Origin: an uncultured bacterium
GTDB lineage: Bacteria > Verrucomicrobiota > Lentisphaeria > Victivallales > UBA1829
DNA length: 64,000 nt
NCBI GenBank assembly: GCA_900549415.1
Contig: URNX01000008.1
Span: forward strand, 1 to 64,000
Direction of reading: 5' to 3'
The notes beneath the pieces are model-generated. The model had not been told where the DNA came from. It saw only the letters and a program-made list of their open reading frames with translations, and did not search any database. How positions within the stretch are numbered: the stretch's first letter is position 1; each line of letters starts with the position of its first letter. Of the stretch, positions 1 through 6,715 are shown in pieces. The translations under genes and the position numbers were made by a program.

Positions 1-286
1 CAGGAGTCAGAGTTTGATAAGCAAACTCAAGATCTATTTTATTAAAATGATAATTTTCCAGTTCTCCCGGATTTACAAGTGCACAAAGCCAGTTAATATA
101 ATTTATCGTCTGAAGCGCATTCTTCTGTTGAAGCAACGCCACATCTGTCTGAGTATTATCTTCTTCCCACAACGCAGTGCTATGTGGGGGTTCAGTTGAC
201 TCACATGAGTTAAGGCTCAATAAAGCTCCAGCTGAAAAGCAGGAAACTAGACAAAGTTTGCAGATTTTTTTCACATTTTGCTTCAT
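1..286 (-). CDS. lipoprotein, N-terminal part (runs off the left edge)
   Basis: An open frame begins at the ATG at 284-286 and stays open for 95 codons to the window edge, so the C-terminus is missing. The product starts with a basic stretch (MKQNVKK) and a hydrophobic core, ending in a lipobox LNSC around residues 25-28, so it should be lipidated and anchored in a membrane facing the periplasm or cell surface. The mature part (ESTEPPHSTALWEED...) matches nothing I recognise. AGGA lies about 10 nt upstream of the ATG. Codon use is AT-rich compared with most genes here, which may indicate a different origin. Function unknown; lipoprotein status is well supported. Confidence 0.75.
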   Translation of the reverse strand, partial: MKQNVKKICKLCLVSCFSAGALLSLNSCESTEPPHSTALWEEDNTQTDVALLQQKNALQTINYINWLCALVNPGELENYHFNKIDLEFAYQTLTP

Positions 287-334
287 ATCGCCAAAATCCT
301 TTTTTTATCTTCACTTTTGATGTATACCTAATAA

Positions 335-362
335 AATATAGCGCATATTTCTAAAAAATCAA
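335..362 (-). promoter_or_regulatory. promoter of the left-edge lipoprotein gene
   Basis: On the minus strand TTGATT (357-362) and TATATT (335-340) are separated by 16 bp and point toward the lipoprotein start at 286. The surrounding 287-400 is very AT-rich and otherwise empty. Confidence 0.45.
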
Positions 363-401
363 ACATTATATTAGAAATTATCTCTATCCATTTTCGGAAA
401 A

Positions 402-570
402 CTATCCCCTCAGCTTCTGCTGAAACTCTTGACCATTTTCAGACAAAAAGATACTCCTGAGAGAAATTAGACAAGGATTCCGGATAAATGAGACGGACAA
501 AGCCGGACTGAACAACAAGGACCCTAATATATTTTGTGAACTTGTCGGGTACTTGTCGGTTTTCAGCAGA
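402..570 (-). pseudogene. decayed 3' remnant of a second fic gene
   Basis: Read on the minus strand, this stretch carries the same parts as the 3' end of the intact fic gene at 633-1772. It has two copies of the 11-bp linker repeat (540-561; TDKYPTSS), then VQSGFVRLIYPES, which aligns with IQSGFVRCLYPDS of the intact protein. It then has YLF, and after a frameshift in a T-rich run SENGQEFQQKLRG, aligning with TEKGQASRRSLE. Catalytic domain and most of the winged helix are absent. It lies just beyond the left copy of a 35-bp direct repeat, so the order repeat-fic-repeat-remnant suggests a tandem duplication followed by internal deletion. Confidence 0.7.
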
Positions 571-605
571 AATTTAAAATGAAACCGCTCCGCGGAACCT
601 CTTGC
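571..605. repeat. left copy of a 35-bp exact direct repeat flanking fic
   Basis: Identical over 35 bp to 1848-1882. The right copy is part of the tpiA terminator hairpin; in this left copy the second stem arm has diverged, leaving an imperfect hairpin (CCGCTCCGCG against CGCGGAAGGG) that may still end fic transcription on the minus strand. Confidence 0.85.
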
Positions 606-632
606 GAGCACGCGGAAGGGTGAAGGGAAAAA

Positions 633-1772
633 TCACTCCAGGCTCCGCCGGGATGCCTGACCTTTTTCGGTCAGGAGATATTTCTGACGGGGATGACGCG
701 GAGAGTCCGGATAAAGACAGCGGACAAAGCCGGACTGAATGGCGGGTTCCAAATAAGATTTTTTGAAGTTTTCACGATCTTTCAATGACAACAGGACAAG
801 CAGTTCTTTCAGAGAAAGCTCTTTGTCGCCAAGAACTCGAATCAATTCAAGAATACGGGAATTTCCTGTTGTGAACTTGTCGGGTACTTGTCGGGTGCTT
901 GTCGGGTGCTTGTCGGGTGCTTGCCGGGTGCTTGCCGGGAAATTTTCCGGAAGCTGAATCAGCAGATAGCGATTCTTCAATTCATTCTGTTCTCCCAGCA
1001 GAAGATTACGGAAGAACTGTTCCAGAAATTGAAAATCCGGTTCTATCTTTTTCTGGTAATTCCGATAATTCGCACGAACCAAAGCGTTGCGGAAATACCA
1101 TGAATGCGCGGCAAACAAATCATTGTTGACATCAAAGCCCATCGAACGGAGATATTTGATTGCAAAAACCGCTGTTGTCCGCGTGTTTCCTTCTCCAAAC
1201 GGATGAATCTGCCAAAGTCCGGAAATGAAACGGGCAAAATGCACAATCATTTCCGATGGAGAAAGAGAGCGGTAATCAAAACGGGTTTCCTGCTCAAAAT
1301 CATAATCCAGCGTCATGCGAAGTTCCGCGGCACTCGCGTAAAGCACCGTATCTCCGCGCAGAACCCACTCTTTTTTTGAAATATTGTAATCCCGCAAAGA
1401 ACCGGCAAACTTGAAAACTCCATTGAATATCCGTCGGTGAATCGAAATGTATCCCATCGGAGAAAATGTGAATGTTTTTTCATTCAAAAGTTCCGCGATA
1501 TTCGCAGAGACTTTATCCGCCTCTTCGGTCATTGCGGAATCCTGTGTACGCGAAGCCTGAGTCTGATAATAGCTGTCGATCAGGCTCTTCACCTCTTCGA
1601 TGGAAATGTCACCTTCGATATGACGCCGCGCAGTTTCCAAAAGATAAGACGATGGCTTCAGCCCGTCAACCGCCTGCAAGCCGATTGCAGTCTTCCAGGA
1701 CTGCGCCCGCTCGCTCCGGTGCGGTTCGGATTGCCGCAAGTATTCATCAAATTCCTGAGGATTCATTTCCAT
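633..1772 (-). CDS. Fic family AMPylase-like protein with repeat-containing linker
   Basis: Fic proteins transfer AMP or related groups to hydroxyl side chains of targets. The 379-residue product has the complete active-site motif HPFGEGNTR at residues 190-198 (HxFx(D/E)GNxR). An N-terminal helix region (about 40-70; RRHIEGDIS..LIDSYY) resembles the VbhA-type inhibitory segment, with Glu-Gly kept but Arg at the usual Ser/Thr position. A linker at about 279-301 consists of two 11-residue repeats (STRQxPDK), and a winged-helix-like C-terminus follows (KELSLKELLVLL). The linker is encoded by 11-bp tandem repeats. The gene sits alone between tpiA and a decayed second copy, bracketed by 35-bp direct repeats, so it looks acquired. 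The ribosome site is weak (AAAAGAG). It could act as a toxin or as a regulator of a host protein. Confidence 0.85.
   Translation of the reverse strand: MEMNPQEFDEYLRQSEPHRSERAQSWKTAIGLQAVDGLKPSSYLLETARRHIEGDISIEEVKSLIDSYYQTQASRTQDSAMTEEADKVSANIAELLNEKTFTFSPMGYISIHRRIFNGVFKFAGSLRDYNISKKEWVLRGDTVLYASAAELRMTLDYDFEQETRFDYRSLSPSEMIVHFARFISGLWQIHPFGEGNTRTTAVFAIKYLRSMGFDVNNDLFAAHSWYFRNALVRANYRNYQKKIEPDFQFLEQFFRNLLLGEQNELKNRYLLIQLPENFPASTRQAPDKHPTSTRQVPDKFTTGNSRILELIRVLGDKELSLKELLVLLSLKDRENFKKSYLEPAIQSGFVRCLYPDSPRHPRQKYLLTEKGQASRRSLE
875..940. repeat. six tandem 11-bp repeats inside fic
   Basis: Six consecutive 11-bp units of the form (a/g)cttg(t/c)cgggt, at 875-885, 886-896, 897-907, 908-918, 919-929 and 930-940. 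Because 11 is not a multiple of 3, one protein repeat period is three units (33 bp), giving 11-residue repeats in the linker. Gain or loss of one or two units would shift the frame. Two more units occur at 540-561 in the fic remnant. Confidence 0.9.
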
Positions 1773-1797
1773 TGACTCTTTTCTGTTCTTTTCAGAA

Positions 1798-1825
1798 AGT
1801 ATAGCATTCTCCTTGAATTTTTCAA
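1798..1825 (-). promoter_or_regulatory. fic promoter
   Basis: TTGAAA (1820-1825), 16-bp spacer, TATACT (1798-1803) on the minus strand, about 25 bp before the fic start. Confidence 0.55.
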
Positions 1826-1847
1826 CCGGAATGACCGTAAATACTCT

Positions 1848-1900
1848 AATTTAAAATGAAACCGCTCCGCGGAACCTCTTGCTGGGACGCGGAGCGGAAA
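1848..1900 (-). terminator. tpiA terminator containing the right 35-bp repeat
   Basis: CCGCTCCGCG and CGCGGAGCGG form a perfect 10-bp stem around a 15-nt loop, followed on the minus strand by TTTCATTTT. Positions 1848-1882 are the right copy of the exact 35-bp direct repeat also found at 571-605. Confidence 0.75.
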
Positions 1901-1919
1901 TATCTGAAAAAACGCAGAA

Positions 1920-2684
1920 TTACTTCTGGGCGTTCTCGATCAGAGCGGTGAAGGTGTCGGCCTTGAGAGCGGCACCACCGATGAGACCGCCGTCAATGTC
2001 CTTCTGAGCAGTCAGAGCTGCGGCGTTCTCGGCCTTCATGCTACCGCCGTACTGGACAACCGTGTTCTCGGCAACTTCAGCGCCGAACATGTCGGTCAGA
2101 GTCTTGCGGATGAACGCGTGGGTCTCCTGCGCCATTTCCGGAGTCGCAGTCTTGCCCGTACCAATCGCCCAGACCGGCTCATAGGCAATCGTGATGTTCG
2201 CCATGTCGGCAGCGGTGAGGTCGGCAAGACCGCCCTTGAGCTGGACAGCGAGAACATCGTTCGTCTTGCCGCCTTCGCGCTCGGCGAGGGTCTCTCCGAT
2301 GCAGACGATCGGCTTGAGTTCATATTTCAGAGCGGCTTTGATGCGCTTGTTGACGGTCTCGTCGGTTTCGCCGAAGTACTGTCTGCGCTCGCTGTGACCG
2401 ATAATGACGTATTCCACGCCGATTTCCTTCAGCATCGCGCCGGAGATTTCACCGGTGAACGCGCCGTTGTCCGCCCAGTGGATGTTCTGTGCACCGACTT
2501 TGACGTTCGAGCCCTTCAGAACTTCAACAGCGGTTGCAAGGCTGGTGAAGGTCGGGCAGACAGCCATGGTGACCGTGTCGCCGAACTTGGCGAGGCTTTC
2601 CTTGAGAGCTTCCGCGAGAGCTTTCGTCTCGGCGGCGGTCTTGTTCATTTTCCAGTTTCCGGCGATAAAGGTTTTGCGTGCCAT
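1920..2684 (-). CDS. tpiA: triosephosphate isomerase
   Basis: Interconverts dihydroxyacetone phosphate and glyceraldehyde-3-phosphate in glycolysis. The 254-residue protein has the N-terminal signature ARKTFIAGNWKMNK, the electrophilic histidine in IIGHSERR, the catalytic glutamate in AYEPVWAIGTGK, the mobile loop that follows, and the C-terminal phosphate-binding YGGSMKAEN and GGLIGGAALK. The start was placed at 2684 because AAGGAA lies 8 nt upstream and the protein then begins at the family's usual position; an upstream in-frame ATG at 2741 would add 19 unrelated residues. Monocistronic, with a strong hairpin terminator downstream. Confidence 0.98.
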   Translation of the reverse strand: MARKTFIAGNWKMNKTAAETKALAEALKESLAKFGDTVTMAVCPTFTSLATAVEVLKGSNVKVGAQNIHWADNGAFTGEISGAMLKEIGVEYVIIGHSERRQYFGETDETVNKRIKAALKYELKPIVCIGETLAEREGGKTNDVLAVQLKGGLADLTAADMANITIAYEPVWAIGTGKTATPEMAQETHAFIRKTLTDMFGAEVAENTVVQYGGSMKAENAAALTAQKDIDGGLIGGAALKADTFTALIENAQK

Positions 2685-2784
2685 TTTGCAGAATTCCTTA
2701 TAGTTGGTTGTTGGTTGTTTCATCCGGTAATATAATTTCAAAAAAGAGTGAATTCAAGCTCCAAAGTCTTTTTTTTGAAAAGTT

Positions 2785-2814
2785 GCGGCCGGACAACCCG
2801 GGCTGTCCGGCCGC
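2785..2814 (-). terminator. terminator after the hemerythrin-like gene
   Basis: An 11-bp perfect stem (2785-2795 with 2804-2814) around an 8-nt loop is followed on the minus strand by AACTTTTC. It ends the trxB/hemerythrin-like unit. Confidence 0.7.
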
Positions 2815-2828
2815 GGCAAAGCTCACGC

Positions 2829-3311
2829 TTATATGACAGCGGGAAGCCGGCGGGCGCAACGGGCAAGCGCCATCGGCGGCACCCGCACCAGCTCAAACAA
2901 TGTCTCATCCGCCGAAGCGGAAAGGCGAAGCGTTTCCCGGCGCAAAGAAAAACCGGTCGAACGGATATGGCGGATAAACCATTCTTCCACAAATGAAGTC
3001 AGAGCTTCCGCGCGTTCCCGCCGGGATTCCAGCGAAGCGGAAGCACGGACAATCTCCCGGAGGAACCAGGCATGCGACCGCTTCTGCAGTTCCAGAATCG
3101 AAAAATTGTGCTCCCCGATCCAGCGTTCCTGTGCGGCGAAACAGCGGCGGAACTTGCGGATCAGCCTCACAATTTCACGCCGGAAAGCGCGGTCAATGCT
3201 GAACCCGTCTGCGCGGAGTTTCCGTTCCAGAGCGACAAGCTCGCCCAGCAGTTCCTCATTGCGGCGATCCAGTTCCGCGACTCCGATTGATGTGTGTTCC
3301 AAATTGCTCAT
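2829..3311 (-). CDS. hemerythrin-fold protein lacking most iron ligands
   Basis: The 160-residue product follows the bacterial hemerythrin layout (IGVAELDRRN; FAAQERWI; LQKRSHAWF; WFIRHI), but by eye only two of seven canonical diiron ligands remain. The first His is Asn, the HxxxE pair is Cys and Gln, the HxxxH pair is Gln and His, and the final HxxxxD is His and Gly. It is therefore unlikely to bind a normal diiron centre or oxygen. An arginine-rich C-terminal tail (to APAVI-like end ARCARRLPAVI) is extra. The start at 3311 is chosen for GGAGGA 7 nt upstream. It follows trxB by 39 bp in the same direction, hinting at a redox or stress role. The family call rests on motif spacing and is moderate. 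Confidence 0.55.
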   Translation of the reverse strand: MSNLEHTSIGVAELDRRNEELLGELVALERKLRADGFSIDRAFRREIVRLIRKFRRCFAAQERWIGEHNFSILELQKRSHAWFLREIVRASASLESRRERAEALTSFVEEWFIRHIRSTGFSLRRETLRLSASADETLFELVRVPPMALARCARRLPAVI

Positions 3312-3350
3312 AATCGTCTCCTCCATAAAATTATGTTGAAGTGATGAAGC

Positions 3351-4274
3351 TCAATTCTTCATTTCAAGCCAGCGTTCGGCGTCGATCGCGGCGCGCGCGC
3401 CCATTCCGGCGGCGGTGATCGCCTGACGGTAACGCTTGTCCGCGCAATCCCCCGCGGCAAACACGCCCTCCACCGAGGTGTACGAAGTGTTGTTCTGGAG
3501 TTCGATATAGCCCGACTCATCCATGTTGAGCTGTCCGGCGAACGCCTTTGTGCTCGGGACGTGACCAAGTGCAACAAACACGCCTTTACATGCCAGAGTG
3601 CGCTCTTCCCCGGTTGCAACGTTTTTCACGCGGATGCCGTCCACATCGTCTTTTCCGAAAATTTCCGTCACAGCGGAATTCCAGACGAAACGGATTTTCG
3701 GGTTCTTTTCCGCGCGTTCCGCCATGATCTTCGAGGCGCGGAGCTTGTCGCGACGGTGAATGACCGTCACTTCCGAAGCGAAGCGGGTCAGGAACAGCGC
3801 TTCCTCCATCGCGGAATCACCGCCGCCGATGACAGCAACTGGAAGGCCGCGGTAAAAGGCGCCATCGCAGGTTGCGCAGGCGGAAACGCCGCGTCCCTTG
3901 AACGCCTCTTCGGACTCAAGTCCGAGCCAGCGCGGAGAAGAACCGGCGGCAATAATCAGCGCGCGGCATTCCAAAGTTTCCCCTGAACTCAGCTGCAGAC
4001 GGTGCGGACCGCCCATCGCCAGTTCGGCGGACTCCACGGCGTCGCTTTGAAAATCGACGTTGAAACGTCCCGCTTGTTCCTGCATTTTCATCATGAGCTC
4101 GTAGCCGTTGACGGCCTCCGGAAAGCCCGGATAGTTTTCGACATCGGTCGTCTGGGTAAGCAGTCCGCCCGGAAGCGGTCCGGAGACAACGAGCGGGTTC
4201 AGTCCGGCGCGTCCGGCATAGAGCGCCGCGGTCAATCCGGCTGGACCGGATCCAACAATAATCAGATTTCTCAT
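3351..4274 (-). CDS. trxB: thioredoxin reductase
   Basis: Uses NADPH and FAD to reduce thioredoxin in the cytoplasm. The 307-residue length is typical. Visible are the FAD-binding GSGPAGLTAALYAGRAG at the N-terminus, the redox-active CATCDG, the NADPH-binding GGGDSAMEEALFL, and the C-terminal FAD motif GDCADKRYRQ. A GGGGGG-rich ribosome site precedes the ATG. It is transcribed from its own promoter and probably co-transcribed with the hemerythrin-like gene downstream. Confidence 0.96.
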   Translation of the reverse strand: MRNLIIVGSGPAGLTAALYAGRAGLNPLVVSGPLPGGLLTQTTDVENYPGFPEAVNGYELMMKMQEQAGRFNVDFQSDAVESAELAMGGPHRLQLSSGETLECRALIIAAGSSPRWLGLESEEAFKGRGVSACATCDGAFYRGLPVAVIGGGDSAMEEALFLTRFASEVTVIHRRDKLRASKIMAERAEKNPKIRFVWNSAVTEIFGKDDVDGIRVKNVATGEERTLACKGVFVALGHVPSTKAFAGQLNMDESGYIELQNNTSYTSVEGVFAAGDCADKRYRQAITAAGMGARAAIDAERWLEMKN

Positions 4275-4304
4275 AATTCACCCCCCTTGGAGAGATTCTG
4301 AGCT

Positions 4305-4333
4305 ACTATAGCACGGACTGTTTTAAAATGCAA
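4305..4333 (-). promoter_or_regulatory. trxB promoter
   Basis: TTGCAT (4328-4333), 17-bp spacer, TATAGT (4305-4310), about 31 bp before the trxB start. The -35 abuts the terminator of the upstream esterase gene. Confidence 0.55.
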
Positions 4334-4334
4334 G

Positions 4335-4366
4335 CGGGACTCCCGGATGTTTTTCCGGAAGCCCCG
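4335..4366 (-). terminator. terminator after the esterase gene
   Basis: A 13-bp stem with two G-U pairs (4335-4347 with 4354-4366), loop of 6, followed on the minus strand by CTTGCATTTT. Confidence 0.65.
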
Positions 4367-4381
4367 TAAAGAAAATATTTT

Positions 4382-5353
4382 TTATTTCCAGAATTTCAGC
4401 ATGGCGTTCCACGCGGGTTCCGCATAGAAACGGTGCTCGCCGTCACCGAGCACATGCACGCAGTTTTCCGGCGCGCCCGCGGCGGCGTAGATTGCACGGA
4501 GACGCTCAAACTGCACATTGGCGGCACTCAACGGGAAAATCGGGTCGTGGATGCCGTTGACGATCACCAGCGGGCGCGGCGCGGTCAGGCCGACGACATC
4601 GGCGCTCTCGCCGTACTCCAGCAGGTGCGGAATATAATTGCAGGAGCAGTGGAACATCGCGCAGATGCTGTCCGCAAACGACGAAAACGAACACGAGGGC
4701 ATGATATGCGTCAGGCGGGGCAGAACCGCGCCTGCGAACATGGAGGTCGTTCCGCCGCCGGAGTTGCCCATGATTCCGATCTGCGTCATGTCGAAATCAC
4801 CGCGCGAAGCCATCCAGTCGATCGTGCGGTCAACGTCGAACACGCGTTCGCCGAGAGCCGTACTTCCACGCAGCAGAGCACGCATGGCGGGTTCGTAACA
4901 GGCGCATTTGTGTTCGGGATCGGTCGAATGTTCGCCCATGTAACGCTGTTCAAGGCAGACCGCCGGAATGCCGCGCTTCATGCAGCCGATTGCAAAATCG
5001 CGGTCGCCTTCAATCTTCAGCGGAGAGATTTCATCATGCCAGTCAACCGCAATGGAAGTGTGCATGCCCGTGGAGTGTCCCTGAAGGCAGATAAATGCGC
5101 GGTACGGCGGTTTTACATTGTACGGAATGCAGAGATAGACCAGGTTTTCCACGCCCGGTTCCGAATCGAAGGCGATCTTCTCAATCGTTCCGAGTTCGTT
5201 TTCACGCTTCCAAAGAGAACGCGGATTCAGCGGACAGCGTTCGCTGTTCAGCAGGTCGGTGATGCCGAGCAGTTCGATCAGCTCACGGCGGGATTCTCTC
5301 TGCCATGCGGCAAAGTCTTCGGTGGAATGGAAACGGCAGTTCTTTGCTTTCAT
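4382..5353 (-). CDS. alpha/beta hydrolase (acetyl-xylan-esterase/dienelactone-hydrolase-like)
   Basis: A 323-residue alpha/beta hydrolase. The nucleophile elbow is GNSGGG (serine in MGNSGGGTTS), the acid is probably in NGIHDPIFPL, and the histidine in LGDGEHRFY near the C-terminus, giving a Ser-Asp-His triad in the usual order. The region before the elbow (YLCIPYN..CLQGHSTGMH) matches the carbohydrate/prolyl-oligopeptidase-like esterases that deacetylate sugars. No signal peptide is seen, so it is probably cytoplasmic. It is 13 bp downstream of the CapA-like gene and likely co-transcribed. The exact substrate cannot be read from sequence. Confidence 0.8.
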   Translation of the reverse strand: MKAKNCRFHSTEDFAAWQRESRRELIELLGITDLLNSERCPLNPRSLWKRENELGTIEKIAFDSEPGVENLVYLCIPYNVKPPYRAFICLQGHSTGMHTSIAVDWHDEISPLKIEGDRDFAIGCMKRGIPAVCLEQRYMGEHSTDPEHKCACYEPAMRALLRGSTALGERVFDVDRTIDWMASRGDFDMTQIGIMGNSGGGTTSMFAGAVLPRLTHIMPSCSFSSFADSICAMFHCSCNYIPHLLEYGESADVVGLTAPRPLVIVNGIHDPIFPLSAANVQFERLRAIYAAAGAPENCVHVLGDGEHRFYAEPAWNAMLKFWK

Positions 5354-5366
5354 TGGATTCTCTCCT

Positions 5367-6593
5367 TCAAGCCCATTCGGGATTCTGAAGTTTTTCTATG
5401 TACGGGAACTGTTTTGCGGCTTCATCAATCCGGTTCTCCTCCTGAAGCCAGAGAAAACAGCGGACAATATCGTTGTGCGCCTCGCAGGAAAAGACATTGC
5501 GCAGACCGAGCATCGCTTTTGCAACCGCGCGGTCGGAAGGCGTCCGGTCCCACCCCGCCGGGATGCTCTGAAGTGAACGCGAAAGATAACCGAATCCGTG
5601 AACCGAACTCCACGCTTCAAAAAGCTGTTTCATACGTACAGGATTGCTCAGCGGTTCACTGAGTGTTTCCAGATAGCGGAAGAATGAAATACGCGTTTCT
5701 CCTTCCAGCGGGACAATCTGTTCCGCATCGAACGAATACGGCAGAATTTCCAGCGCGTAGACGCCGCGGGCATCGAACAGAGCCTTCGGCAGATAGCCGA
5801 ACCGCCAGAGTTTGCCCGCATAAATACTCGGAAAATAGAAGTTGCCGGGACAGTACACAATCGGTGTTCCGTTCCAGTATTCGATGCCTTCGGGACAGTG
5901 CGTATGGCAATTGAAGACGAATGACGCTCCGGCATCGGCGAACGCGCGGCAGAGCTCCTGAATGCGCGGCGATGGAAACGGGTTGTATTCGTGTCCGCCG
6001 TGCAGAGTCACAACCACCCGGTCCGCACTCTTTGCGGTTTCTGCGACCGCACGGAGATTGCGAAGCGGAAGCTGAGGAGCCGGTCCCGCCATATTCTCCT
6101 GTGCGACGCCGAATTCATGCTCGCAGAAATTGAAGATTGCGATTTTTTCTCCGCAGACCGTCAGAATCAGCGGCTTCTCCGCCTCCTCCAGATTCGCCCC
6201 CGCGCCAACCGTGCGGATTCCGCGGCGGTTCAAAACGTCAATCGTCTGAAGAAGCATTTCCGGGCCGTAATCTCCAGTGTGGTTGTTCGCAAGCAAAGCG
6301 ACCTCGAATCCGCCTGCGGCGGCGAGTTCCGCGGAAGACGGCAGCGCATAAAGATTCGGTCCGCTCTTCGGAATCGGATTCACCGGTTCACACAGCGGAG
6401 TCTCCCACTGGACAACGCGCAGATCCGCCGCGTTCAAAAACGGCGCGACTTTCGCAAAGAGTCCGGCGGAACGCCCCTCAGCAACAATTCGTTCCCCCTC
6501 GCGACACGGACAGACGTCGCCCGCAATCACCATCCGGAATCGCGTTCCGCCTTCCGGCTCACGGAATTTCAAAAGACCGTTCTCTGCAATCAT
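5367..6593 (-). CDS. CapA-family metallophosphatase-like protein
   Basis: A 408-residue protein of the CapA/PGA_cap family, a calcineurin-like phosphoesterase fold. Metal-binding motifs are IAGDVCP near the N-terminus, LANNHTGDYG, TLHGGHEY and FNCHTHCPEG, followed by VYCPGNFYF. The family is named for polyglutamate capsule synthesis, but many members with no capsule locus are simply uncharacterised, and no other capsule genes are nearby. The start at 6593 is preceded by AAGGAG. It is divergent from an AraC regulator across a region with repeated TTTTCTGA elements and precedes the esterase, so the two genes may be an AraC-controlled unit. Confidence 0.8.
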   Translation of the reverse strand: MIAENGLLKFREPEGGTRFRMVIAGDVCPCREGERIVAEGRSAGLFAKVAPFLNAADLRVVQWETPLCEPVNPIPKSGPNLYALPSSAELAAAGGFEVALLANNHTGDYGPEMLLQTIDVLNRRGIRTVGAGANLEEAEKPLILTVCGEKIAIFNFCEHEFGVAQENMAGPAPQLPLRNLRAVAETAKSADRVVVTLHGGHEYNPFPSPRIQELCRAFADAGASFVFNCHTHCPEGIEYWNGTPIVYCPGNFYFPSIYAGKLWRFGYLPKALFDARGVYALEILPYSFDAEQIVPLEGETRISFFRYLETLSEPLSNPVRMKQLFEAWSSVHGFGYLSRSLQSIPAGWDRTPSDRAVAKAMLGLRNVFSCEAHNDIVRCFLWLQEENRIDEAAKQFPYIEKLQNPEWA

Positions 6594-6608
6594 CGGAATC
6601 TCCTTTTT

Positions 6609-6704
6609 TGTTTTCTGAACACTACTATACCCCTCTTTTTTCATAAAAAAAGAGTTTCACGACTTGAAAATATTCGTTTTCTGAACAAAATTATCTGAAA
6701 ACAG
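6609..6704. promoter_or_regulatory. CapA/AraC divergent control region with repeated TGTTTTCTGA elements
   Basis: TGTTTTCTGAACA occurs at 6609-6621 and CGTTTTCTGAACA at 6675-6687 as direct repeats; an inverted relative, CTGAAAACAG, lies at 6695-6704. TATAGT (minus strand, near 6628-6634) can serve the CapA gene and TTGAAA (6664-6669) could be a -35 for the AraC gene. The repeats are plausible binding sites for the adjacent AraC protein. Confidence 0.45.
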
Positions 6705-6715
6705 AACGGAGCATC

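Noticed and set aside
14..199. 61-codon plus-strand open frame at the left end
   Set aside because: The minus strand reads a lipoprotein with a good start and ribosome site over the same bases.
875..940. CRISPR-like array in the fic region
   Set aside because: Units are 11 bp, directly abutting, without spacers, and lie in an open frame.
4433..5662. 409-codon open frame antisense to the esterase and CapA genes
   Set aside because: Spans two genes in the opposite direction and lacks any motif.
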